Positions 1-5,669 of a DNA stretch of 6,653 nt are shown here, piece by piece. The notes beneath the pieces were generated by a model. That model had not been told where the DNA came from and did no database searches. It saw nothing but the letters and a program-made list of their open reading frames with translations. Positions within the stretch are counted from its first letter, which is position 1, and the number at the start of each line of letters is the position of its first letter. Source of the DNA: JBBDWZ01 sp050732575 (lineage in GTDB: Bacteria; Gemmatimonadota; Gemmatimonadetes; Longimicrobiales; RSA9); the NCBI GenBank assembly GCA_050732575.1, contig JBOHRF010000289.1, positions 1 through 6,653 of the forward strand, written 5' to 3'. The translations under genes were made by a program, and so were the position numbers.

Positions 1-441
1 CGGCCGGCCGCATACCAGGTCACCGTGTCGGGCGCGAGCAAGGAGCAGATCGCCGGAAAAGTGGTGGGTGGCCGTTTCAGTGCCACCATCCTCTCGTCAG
101 CGGGAGAGGAGATGCGCGAGTACCTGGCGGGCGAGGGCGCAGTCGTGGCCGATGAAGGCGTCGCGCACCACTATTATTTCCTGGCGCAGCGCGTGGGATC
201 GGAAGGTGCGCAGGTTCCGGTGATCATTCCGCGCCGCAGTCAGCAAGTCATGGTGCGGGTGAGCATGCGCGGCAGCGAGTCGATCGCGGTGGGTGCGGAC
301 AACGTGAACGCTCGCCGCCTCCTACTGGCCGTACCGGGCGGTCCGGAGCGACACCTTTGGGTAGATGCGCAAGGTCGTGTGCTGCGCCTGGAGATTCCCG
401 CGCGTAACCTTGTTGCGGCGCGCATCGCGCTGCCCAAATAG
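1..441 (+). CDS. Hypothetical protein, C-terminal part (5' end outside window)
   Basis: The frame is open from the first base to a TAG at 439-441, giving 146 residues with no stop upstream. A GTG at 25 could serve as a start, but no convincing ribosome binding site precedes it and the residues before it (beginning RPAAYQVTVSG) continue the same style, so I treat the gene as truncated by the window edge. I do not recognise the protein. It appears rich in beta strands, with alternating hydrophobic and polar residues. The segment ending HLWVDAQGRVLRLEIPAR, residues about 117-134 of the visible part, resembles the end of small beta-barrel proteins such as DUF3108-like families, where a substrate-independent 'D-x-x-G-R-V/L-L-R' strand closes the fold; this similarity is from memory and weak. 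No catalytic motif, membrane segment or cysteine is visible. Its last nine codons form the beginning of the downstream 53-bp tandem repeat. Whether it is functionally linked to the efflux operon 418 bp downstream is unknown. Confidence 0.75.
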   Translation, partial: RPAAYQVTVSGASKEQIAGKVVGGRFSATILSSAGEEMREYLAGEGAVVADEGVAHHYYFLAQRVGSEGAQVPVIIPRRSQQVMVRVSMRGSESIAVGADNVNARRLLLAVPGGPERHLWVDAQGRVLRLEIPARNLVAARIALPK

Positions 442-724
442 TCTGGGCCTGAGCATAGAACGTAGTTGCGGCGCGCATCGCGCGGCCCAAATAGTCCGAG
501 CCTGAGCATAGAACGTAGTTGCGGCGCGCATCGCGCGGCCCAAATAGTCCGAGCCTGAGCATAGAACGTAGTTGCGGCGCGCATCGCGCGGCCCCAATAG
601 TCTGGGCCTGAGCATAGAACGTAGTTGCGGCGCGCATCGCGCGGCCCCAATAGTCCGGACCTGCGCATAGAACGTAGTTGCGGCGCGCATCGCGCGGCCC
701 CAATAGTCCGGACCTGCGCATAGA
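412..724 (+). repeat. 53-bp tandem repeat array, 5.9 copies
   Basis: Copies begin at 412, 465, 518, 571, 624 and 677, each exactly 53 bp after the last; the sixth stops after 48 bp at 724. Each starts GTTGCGGCGCGCATCGCGC. The first 30 bp of copy 1 are the last nine codons and TAG of the upstream gene, in frame. The other 23 bp are non-coding. Copies 2 and 3 are identical, and copies 5 and 6 are identical over their shared length. Copy 1 alone has T where the others have G at unit base 20. Copies 1-3 read CCCAAATAG and copies 4-6 CCCCAATAG around the stop. Every copy carries a short GCGCG-CAT-CGCGC inverted repeat. There are no unique spacers, so this is not a CRISPR. Because 53 is not a multiple of 3, the TAG in each copy falls in a different frame. 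The role is unknown; a minisatellite formed by slippage or unequal recombination is the simplest reading. Confidence 0.97.
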
Positions 725-736
725 CGAACGATGAAA

Positions 737-760
737 CCCACGCGCTCGTGAGCGCGTAGG
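737..760 (+). promoter_or_regulatory. Inverted repeat / hairpin in the efflux operon leader
   Basis: ACGCGCT (740-746) and AGCGCGT (751-757) are perfect reverse complements around a CGTG loop. After one C/A mismatch (739/758), two more C-G pairs (737/760, 738/759) extend the stem. It lies about 100 bp before the start codon of the TolC-like gene. A palindrome of this size could be an operator for a dimeric repressor of the efflux operon, or an RNA hairpin in the leader or at the end of the upstream transcript. No run of T follows, so a classical intrinsic terminator is unlikely. The structure is visible in the sequence; the function is inference. Confidence 0.4.
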
Positions 761-845
761 TGTCATGCGCAAGCAGTGAACCGAATGAACATGCCTCCAT
801 ACAAGCAACCAGATCATGTGTGGAGTGCGTCCCGAGACCTCGAAT

Positions 846-853
846 AGAGGAGA
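846..853 (+). promoter_or_regulatory. Ribosome binding site of the TolC-like gene
   Basis: AGAGGAGA contains GGAG at 849-852, seven bases before the GTG start at 860. An in-frame TAG at 845-847 closes the frame just upstream, and no other start codon lies between, so this site fixes GTG 860 as the start. CCTC at 838-841 could pair with GAGG at 847-850 around a 5-base loop and partly mask the site, but a 4-bp stem is easily due to chance. Confidence 0.8.
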
Positions 854-859
854 ACCAAG

Positions 860-2398
860 GTGCTTGGATCGGCAAGGAGGCGTCTCGACGCGCGAAGCTT
901 TGCGCGGCTGGCCGCCTCATTCGTTTTTCTAATCGGTGCGAGCCCGGCGTGGGCGCAACAGACCGCTCAGCTCAGCCTGGATGAAGCGATCTCGCTGGCG
1001 CGCAAGAATAACCCAGATTTTCAGGCACGTCAGAACGATGTGGCGGTTGCCGACTGGGCGGTGCGCGAGGCGTACGGCAATCTCTTGCCCGGCGCGAGCG
1101 CCAGCGGAAGCTTTGGTTACCAGGCCTCCGGCCGGCCTCGTTTTGGCATCTTCACGGGTTCCGATCTGGGCATCGATCGCACACCCGTGTACTACAGTTC
1201 CGACTATTTCCTGGGCCTGAACTACGCGCTCAACGGAGCGTCACTGCTGGCCCCCGGGCGCGAGAAAGCGACGCGCGCGGCTACGGAAGCCGGGATCGTG
1301 GCGGCCGACTACGAACTCAAAGCGAACGTTACGCGCCAGTACCTGGCAGTATTGCGTGCGCGTGATGGTGTGACCCTAACGCAGGCGGAGCACGAGCGCA
1401 CGGCGGAGAATCTGAAGCTTGCGCAAGCACGCGTGGCGGTCGGTGCGGCTGTGCCCCTCGAGGCCAAACAAGCCGAGGTCGAGCAGGGCCGTGCCGAAGT
1501 CAATGTGCTGCAGGCTCGCAATCTGTTGCAGACCGAGCGGCTGCGGCTGATGCAGATTTTGGGTATTGAGCTGAATCGCGAAGTCGAGCTGACCACCAGT
1601 TTCGGCGTTTTCGAACTACCCCAAACGCAGGACCAACTGCAGGCCACAGCCGTGCAGGCGCATCCGCAGCTCGTGGCCGCCCGCTCCGCCGAGCGCGCAA
1701 CTGAAGCCGGCGTGCGCATGGCGCGCAGCGCTTACCTGCCCAGCCTGAGTGTGTCTGCAGGCCTGTCCGGCTACACCCGTCAGGCGGGTAGCACGTCCTA
1801 TCTGGTGAACCAGGCGCGAGACCAGATGGTGGGCCAACGCGACAACTGCGAATTCTTGAATGCATTGACGGGCAGATTGACCCGGCCCATGCCCGGTTTT
1901 CCGGTGGACTGCTCGATCTTCCAGGTCAGTCCGGCGCAGGAGCAGGCCATCATCTCGGGGAACGATGTCTTTCCGTTCAACTACAGCCGCCAGCCATGGA
2001 GCGCGCAGCTGAGTGTTTCGCTGCCCATCTTTCAGGGTTTTGGCCGCGAGCTTCAGCTCGAGCAGGCCAAAGTTACGGCGGCCGACGCACGCCACCGTCT
2101 GCGCGGCGAGGAATTGCGGCTCAAGACCGAGATTGCGTCGGCGTACCTGAATGTGCAAACTGCGCGGCAGAGCGTGGCACTCGAAGAGCGCAACCGCAGC
2201 CTGGCCGCTGAGCAGCTGGTGTTAGCGCGTGAGCGCTACCGTGTGGGTGTGGCATCGTATATCGAGTTGCAAGAGGCGGAGACCATCCGGGCGCGCGCGG
2301 ATCGCGCGTATCTGATTGCACTCTACTCGTTCCATGAAGGGATCGCGTCACTGGAGACCGCGGTCGGCCAGAATCTGCGACCGACCGGGCAGGACTGA
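860..2398 (+). CDS. TolC family outer-membrane efflux protein
   Basis: A 512-residue outer-membrane factor that would trimerise into a beta-barrel plus periplasmic alpha-helical duct and let the exporter's substrate leave the cell. Residues 1-32 are a signal peptide: an arginine-rich start, a hydrophobic core around 17-28 and an A-W-A/QQ signal peptidase I site. The mature protein shows the two internally similar halves of the family. Half one opens with LSLDEAISLARKNNPDF (38-54), NLLPGASASGSFGYQ (74-88) and a long helix with VAVGAAVPLEAKQAEVEQG (192-210). Half two has the matching AYLPSLSVSAGLSGY (291-305), LPIFQGFGRE (388-397) and RVGVASYIELQEAETIRARA (461-480), ending in the usual ASLETAVGQ helix. 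Length is typical. Residues about 314-375 look like an extra segment before the second barrel strand, with the only two cysteines, 330 and 351. No lipobox is present, so it should not be a lipoprotein. It is the first gene of the operon; the adaptor gene follows after 9 bp. Family assignment is firm; substrate is unknown. Confidence 0.95.
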   Translation: MLGSARRRLDARSFARLAASFVFLIGASPAWAQQTAQLSLDEAISLARKNNPDFQARQNDVAVADWAVREAYGNLLPGASASGSFGYQASGRPRFGIFTGSDLGIDRTPVYYSSDYFLGLNYALNGASLLAPGREKATRAATEAGIVAADYELKANVTRQYLAVLRARDGVTLTQAEHERTAENLKLAQARVAVGAAVPLEAKQAEVEQGRAEVNVLQARNLLQTERLRLMQILGIELNREVELTTSFGVFELPQTQDQLQATAVQAHPQLVAARSAERATEAGVRMARSAYLPSLSVSAGLSGYTRQAGSTSYLVNQARDQMVGQRDNCEFLNALTGRLTRPMPGFPVDCSIFQVSPAQEQAIISGNDVFPFNYSRQPWSAQLSVSLPIFQGFGRELQLEQAKVTAADARHRLRGEELRLKTEIASAYLNVQTARQSVALEERNRSLAAEQLVLARERYRVGVASYIELQEAETIRARADRAYLIALYSFHEGIASLETAVGQNLRPTGQD

Positions 2399-2407
2399 CA
2401 ACAACCT

Positions 2408-3718
2408 ATGAATAAGAAAACCAAGCTCGCTATTGGCATCGGCGCAGTGCTCGCCACTGCGATCATTGTTGGTGTAGCGGCATCGAGCGCGGGCGGCGAT
2501 GCCGCGCACGTGCGTATCGAGGCGATCGGCCAGCGCGACCTGGTGGCGACCGTCAGCGCCAGTGGCTGGATCCGGCCCAACCGCAAAGTCGACGTGCAAT
2601 CCGACATCATGGGTCGCATCACACAGCTCGCCGTGAAGGAAGGCGAGCGCGTAACCAAAGGGCAGATTCTGCTGCGTATCGACCCGAGCCAGTATGAAGC
2701 CGGTGTAGCGCGGGCACGGGCCGCAGTGAGTGAGGCGCAGGCACGGGAGGCGCAAACGCGGGCCAACGTGATTCAGTCGGAGCGGGCGTACCAGCGGCTC
2801 AAAGATTTGGCGGCCAATCCCAACCTGGTCAGCAAACAGCAGCTGGAGGAAGCAGAGACGCAGGTGCTCGTGCAAAAGGAGTTGCTGGAGGCTGCCCGCT
2901 TTGGTGTGGTGCAAACGCGCGAGGCCATGAACGAAGCCGTGGAACAGCTGAACAAGACCGTCATCCGTGCGCCCATGAACGGAATCATTACGCGCCTCAA
3001 TGTGGAAGAGGGCGAAACCGCGATCATTGGCACCATGAACAACGCGGGCAGCTTGCTGCTCACGGTAGCCGACCTGGGCGTCATGGAAGCGGTGGTGCGC
3101 GTCGATGAGACCGACATTCCGGAAATCAAGCTGGGCGATAGCGCCAGCGTTGAAATCGACGCGTTCCAGCGCCAGAAGTTCAAGGGTCGCGTGACCGAGA
3201 TCAGCCACAGCTCGGTCAGACCGCCCGAAAGTCAGAGCGCGGCGGGCGGCCAGGGGCAGGCGGTCGACTACGAGGTGGTCATTACGCTCGACAATCCGCC
3301 CCTCACCTTGCGCTCGGATCTTTCGGCCACGGCAGAGATCGTGACGGCAACGCGTCCCAAAGCGCTGGCCGTACCTATCATTGCGCTCACCGTGCGTGAG
3401 AAGGGCAACGTGAAAGCGCTACCCAGTGAGGATAAAAAAGCCAGTGAAGCCGGCCGCGAAGCCGAGCGCGACAAAGCCGATGATCAAGAGGGCGTGTTTG
3501 TTTCACGCGAGGGCAAGGCTGTGTTTGTGCCCGTGCAAATTGGCATAGCCGGCCGCGAGCATTTCGAGATATTGAGTGGACTCAAGCTGGGAGACTCCGT
3601 GGTAGCTGGACCGTACGAGGCCATTCGGGCGCTCGAGCAAGACAAGCCGCTGCGCCGCCTGAAGGAGGGCACTGGGCCCGATGGTAAGCCGATCAGCAAA
3701 GGCAAGGAGGGCTCGTGA
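2408..3718 (+). CDS. MacA/HlyD-type periplasmic adaptor (membrane fusion protein)
   Basis: A 436-residue adaptor that would link the inner-membrane ABC permease to the TolC-like duct. One N-terminal membrane anchor (residues about 7-25, after MNKKTK) holds it in the inner membrane. The split lipoyl-like domain is visible as VQSDIMGRITQLAVKEGERV (63-82) and VIRAPMNGIITRLNVEEGET (185-204). Between them, about 94-180, lies a heptad-rich helical hairpin. Its turn contains RLKDLAANPNLVS (130-142), close to the R-L-x2-L-x6-S tip motif known to contact TolC, with one extra residue. A beta-barrel (about 215-315) and a membrane-proximal domain follow. A lysine- and glutamate-rich insert (about 331-361) interrupts the membrane-proximal domain, and the C-terminus is also lysine- and glycine-rich. 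It is longer than E. coli MacA (371 residues), mostly through these two segments. The ATG has only a weak AGGA (2391-2394) 13 bases upstream, so coupling to the TolC-like gene is likely. It overlaps the ATPase gene by 4 bp. Confidence 0.95.
   Translation: MNKKTKLAIGIGAVLATAIIVGVAASSAGGDAAHVRIEAIGQRDLVATVSASGWIRPNRKVDVQSDIMGRITQLAVKEGERVTKGQILLRIDPSQYEAGVARARAAVSEAQAREAQTRANVIQSERAYQRLKDLAANPNLVSKQQLEEAETQVLVQKELLEAARFGVVQTREAMNEAVEQLNKTVIRAPMNGIITRLNVEEGETAIIGTMNNAGSLLLTVADLGVMEAVVRVDETDIPEIKLGDSASVEIDAFQRQKFKGRVTEISHSSVRPPESQSAAGGQGQAVDYEVVITLDNPPLTLRSDLSATAEIVTATRPKALAVPIIALTVREKGNVKALPSEDKKASEAGREAERDKADDQEGVFVSREGKAVFVPVQIGIAGREHFEILSGLKLGDSVVAGPYEAIRALEQDKPLRRLKEGTGPDGKPISKGKEGS
3704..3710 (+). 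promoter_or_regulatory. Ribosome binding site of the ATPase gene
   Basis: AAGGAGG, the strongest Shine-Dalgarno sequence in the window, sits inside the last codons of the adaptor gene, four bases before the GTG at 3715. It supports the GTG start, whose last two bases are part of the adaptor's TGA stop. Confidence 0.85.
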
Positions 3719-4425
3719 CCGAGCAATTCATCATCCGTACGGAGCGGTTGAAGAAGGACTACGTGCTGGGCGCAGAAGTCGTGCACGCGTTGCGCGGCGT
3801 GGACGTGGTAGTGCCACGCAACGAATTCGTGGCCATCATGGGCCCGTCCGGCTCGGGCAAGTCCACGTTCATGAACCTGATCGGTTGCCTGGACACGGCG
3901 TCAGAAGGTGAATACTGGCTGAACGGGCAACCGGTCTCGAAGCGCTCGGATGACGAGCTGGCCCATATCCGCAATCGCGAAATTGGCTTTGTTTTCCAGA
4001 CCTTCAACCTGCTGCCCCGTGCTACCGCGCTGCACAACGTAGAGCTGCCGCTCATTTACGCGGGTGTGAACGCCAAGCAGCGTAAAGAGCGGGCTGCGCA
4101 CATGCTGGAGCGTGTGGGCCTGGGCGATCGCATGACGCACAAGCCGGCCGAACTTTCCGGCGGCCAACGTCAGCGCGTTGCGATTGCGCGCGCGCTGGTC
4201 AACAATCCGGCGATCTTGTTGGCCGACGAGCCCACCGGCAACCTGGACAGCCAGACCGGTGAAGAGATCATGCAGCTCTTCGAGGAACTCTATCGCGCCG
4301 GTCAAACCATCGTACTGGTCACGCACGAACATGACATTGCCGAGCATGCGCGCCGCACCATCACGCTTCGTGATGGCGTGATCTCGAGTGACGTGCGGCG
4401 CACTCCGGCCATGGCCACCGCCTGA
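3715..4425 (+). CDS. MacB-type ABC transporter ATP-binding protein
   Basis: A 236-residue stand-alone nucleotide-binding protein of the MacB/LolD group. As a dimer it would bind and hydrolyse ATP on the cytoplasmic face of the two permeases encoded next. All catalytic motifs are intact: Walker A GPSGSGKS (43-50), Q-loop Q95 within FVFQTFNLL, signature LSGGQRQRV (147-155), Walker B ILLADEP (167-173) with catalytic E172, D-loop around NLD (176-178), and H-loop H204 in VTHEHD. The stretch GPSGSGKSTFMNLIGCLD is typical of the MacB/LolD type. In E. coli MacB this domain is fused to the permease; here it ends after a short tail, so the transporter is split as in LolCDE. The GTG start overlaps the adaptor's TGA by 4 bp and has a strong ribosome binding site. 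The permease gene begins 1 bp after its stop, so tight coupling is expected. Only one ATPase gene is seen for two permease genes. Confidence 0.97.
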   Translation: MTEQFIIRTERLKKDYVLGAEVVHALRGVDVVVPRNEFVAIMGPSGSGKSTFMNLIGCLDTASEGEYWLNGQPVSKRSDDELAHIRNREIGFVFQTFNLLPRATALHNVELPLIYAGVNAKQRKERAAHMLERVGLGDRMTHKPAELSGGQRQRVAIARALVNNPAILLADEPTGNLDSQTGEEIMQLFEELYRAGQTIVLVTHEHDIAEHARRTITLRDGVISSDVRRTPAMATA

Positions 4426-4426
4426 C

Positions 4427-5668
4427 ATGCCTCTGAAGGAAGGGGTTCTACTCGCCCTTGGCATGATCCGCGCCCAGAAGCTGAAGAGCTTTTTCGGCGT
4501 GCTGGGTGTGATCATCGGCGTGATGTTTCTGATCACGGTAGTGAGCGTGGTGGAAGGTCTCAACACGTATATGGAGGAGGACTTTGCCAAAGTCCTCTTC
4601 GGCCACAACACGCTCACCGTGCGTCGCGTCCCGGAGATCAACTTCGAAAGCGATCCCGCCGCCTGGCGCGCCATGATGCGCCGGCCCCGGCTCACGTTCT
4701 CCGATGCCGAAGCGATCGAGCAAAACATCTCCGTGCCCGCGCGGGTAGCCGTGTCCAGCCAGGGTGGCGGAAGCATGGTGAGCGAGCAAGGCATTGAAGT
4801 GGAGAACGTTTGGCTCACGGGTGCCTCAGCCGAGTTCTTCAACATCCGTGACTATGAAGTGGTGCGCGGCCGGCTTTTCACAGCGCCCGAAGATCGGATG
4901 GGTGTACCGGTGGCCATCCTGGGCCATGAAACCGCCGACAAAGCCTTTGGTGCACTCGACCCATTGGGCCGCTCGGTGCGCATCAACGGCGCCCAGTTCC
5001 GGGTCATTGGCATCTTGAAGAAGCAGGGCACGCTGTTCGGCATGTCCATGGACAATCGCGCCATCGCACCGTCTCGGTCGACCATGGCGCGTTTCGTAAG
5101 TCCACATAATTACGTGGATGAGATCCTGGTTCGCCCGGTCTATGACACGGACCTGGAACGGGCCCGCATGGACATCGAAGCCACTATGCGGATCCGTCAC
5201 CAACTGCGGCCCACGGAAGCCAACGACTTTGCCATTGACACGGCCGAGGACTCACTCAGCTTCTGGCAGGCCATTCGGCGCATCCTGCTGATTGCCTTCC
5301 CCGGTCTGGTCTCGATTGCCCTGGTAGTGGGCGGCATCGTGATCATGAACATCATGCTGGTTTCCGTGATCGAGCGGACGCGGGAGATCGGACTGCGCAA
5401 GGCGCTGGGTGCGCGCCGACGTGACATCATGTGGCAAATGTTGGTGGAATCGGCCACCCTTTCCGGCGCGGGCGCCGCCCTGGGCATTGGGCTGGGCATT
5501 GGACTGGCTCAGCTGGTGCGCGCCATTTCGCCGCTGCCCGCCACGATTTCGCCGCTCTGGATGAGCATCGCTACCGTCATGGGCATTTCGGTGGGCATGC
5601 TGGCCGGACTCTACCCGGCATCGCGGGCCTCGCGCATGGATCCCGTAGTGGCACTACGACAGGAGTAA
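4427..5668 (+). CDS. MacB/FtsX-family ABC transporter permease, first copy
   Basis: A 413-residue inner-membrane protein with the type VII ABC layout. It starts with an amphipathic N-terminus (LKEGVLLALGMIRAQKLKSF, 3-22), then TM1 (about 22-42) and a large periplasmic MacB_PCD-like domain (about 45-280) containing LDPLGRSVRINGAQFRVIG (178-196). TM2 (about 284-312), TM3 (about 340-366) and TM4 (about 375-397) make up the FtsX domain. The cytoplasmic loop after TM2 has the family signature ERTREIGLRKALGA (316-329), the usual contact with the ATPase, and the end MDPVVALRQE is also typical. Such proteins couple ATP use to periplasmic movements that drive export through the adaptor and TolC. I chose ATG 4427: an upstream in-frame GTG at 4388 would overlap the ATPase gene and add 13 residues (TCGALRPWPPPD after the first) unlike family N-termini. 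It has no clear Shine-Dalgarno sequence and starts 1 bp after the ATPase stop, so translation probably depends on reinitiation. Confidence 0.95.
   Translation: MPLKEGVLLALGMIRAQKLKSFFGVLGVIIGVMFLITVVSVVEGLNTYMEEDFAKVLFGHNTLTVRRVPEINFESDPAAWRAMMRRPRLTFSDAEAIEQNISVPARVAVSSQGGGSMVSEQGIEVENVWLTGASAEFFNIRDYEVVRGRLFTAPEDRMGVPVAILGHETADKAFGALDPLGRSVRINGAQFRVIGILKKQGTLFGMSMDNRAIAPSRSTMARFVSPHNYVDEILVRPVYDTDLERARMDIEATMRIRHQLRPTEANDFAIDTAEDSLSFWQAIRRILLIAFPGLVSIALVVGGIVIMNIMLVSVIERTREIGLRKALGARRRDIMWQMLVESATLSGAGAALGIGLGIGLAQLVRAISPLPATISPLWMSIATVMGISVGMLAGLYPASRASRMDPVVALRQE
5661..5665 (+). promoter_or_regulatory. Ribosome binding site of the second permease gene
   Basis: AGGAG lies in the last codons of the first permease gene, four bases before the ATG at 5670. 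It supports that start and allows direct initiation in addition to coupling. Confidence 0.7.
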
Positions 5669-5669
5669 C

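Larger units (their letters stand above)
442..859. other. 418-bp non-coding stretch between the hypothetical gene and the efflux operon
   Basis: The first part, to 724, is the rest of the 53-bp repeat array. The remaining 135 bp, 725-859, are not repeated and hold a hairpin at 737-760 and the ribosome binding site of the TolC-like gene. I find no tRNA, no T-rich Rho-independent terminator and no good protein-coding frame. Long open frames on the - strand across the array arise because the repeat unit has no stop codon on that strand in any frame. The operon promoter is expected here. The best sigma70-like match I can point to is GTGAAC at 776-781 and TACAAG at 800-805 with an 18-bp spacer, which is too weak to annotate as a promoter. 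Confidence 0.7.

Noticed and set aside
25..27. GTG at 25 as the true start of the first gene
   Set aside because: The frame is open to the left edge, no ribosome binding site is visible, and the protein would begin in the middle of an apparent beta strand.
412..724. CRISPR array
   Set aside because: The 53-bp units are directly joined with no unique spacers, and no cas genes are present.
442..760. Intrinsic terminator after the hypothetical gene
   Set aside because: There are GC-rich hairpins in the array and at 737-760, but none is followed by a run of T on the + strand.
776..805. Sigma70-like promoter GTGAAC / TACAAG
   Set aside because: Only about 3 of 6 and 4 of 6 consensus matches with an 18-bp spacer, which is no better than chance in a region of this length.
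240..920. Long - strand open frames with 53-residue repeats (240-920, 248-817, 322-741)
   Set aside because: All three - strand frames are open only because the repeat unit lacks stops on that strand. The frames also run over real + strand coding sequence at both ends and have no family resemblance.
2348..3208. 286-residue - strand open frame opposite the adaptor gene
   Set aside because: It is opposite a well-supported adaptor gene, has no recognisable family or start signal, and is a common by-product of GC-rich coding sequence.
4388..4426. GTG at 4388 as the start of the first permease
   Set aside because: It would overlap the ATPase gene by 38 bp and add a proline-rich leader not typical of the family. 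ATG 4427 gives the expected N-terminus.
3901..4845. 314-residue - strand open frame opposite the ATPase and first permease genes
   Set aside because: The + strand here encodes an ATPase with every catalytic motif intact and a typical permease N-terminus. The - strand frame crosses both genes and resembles nothing.
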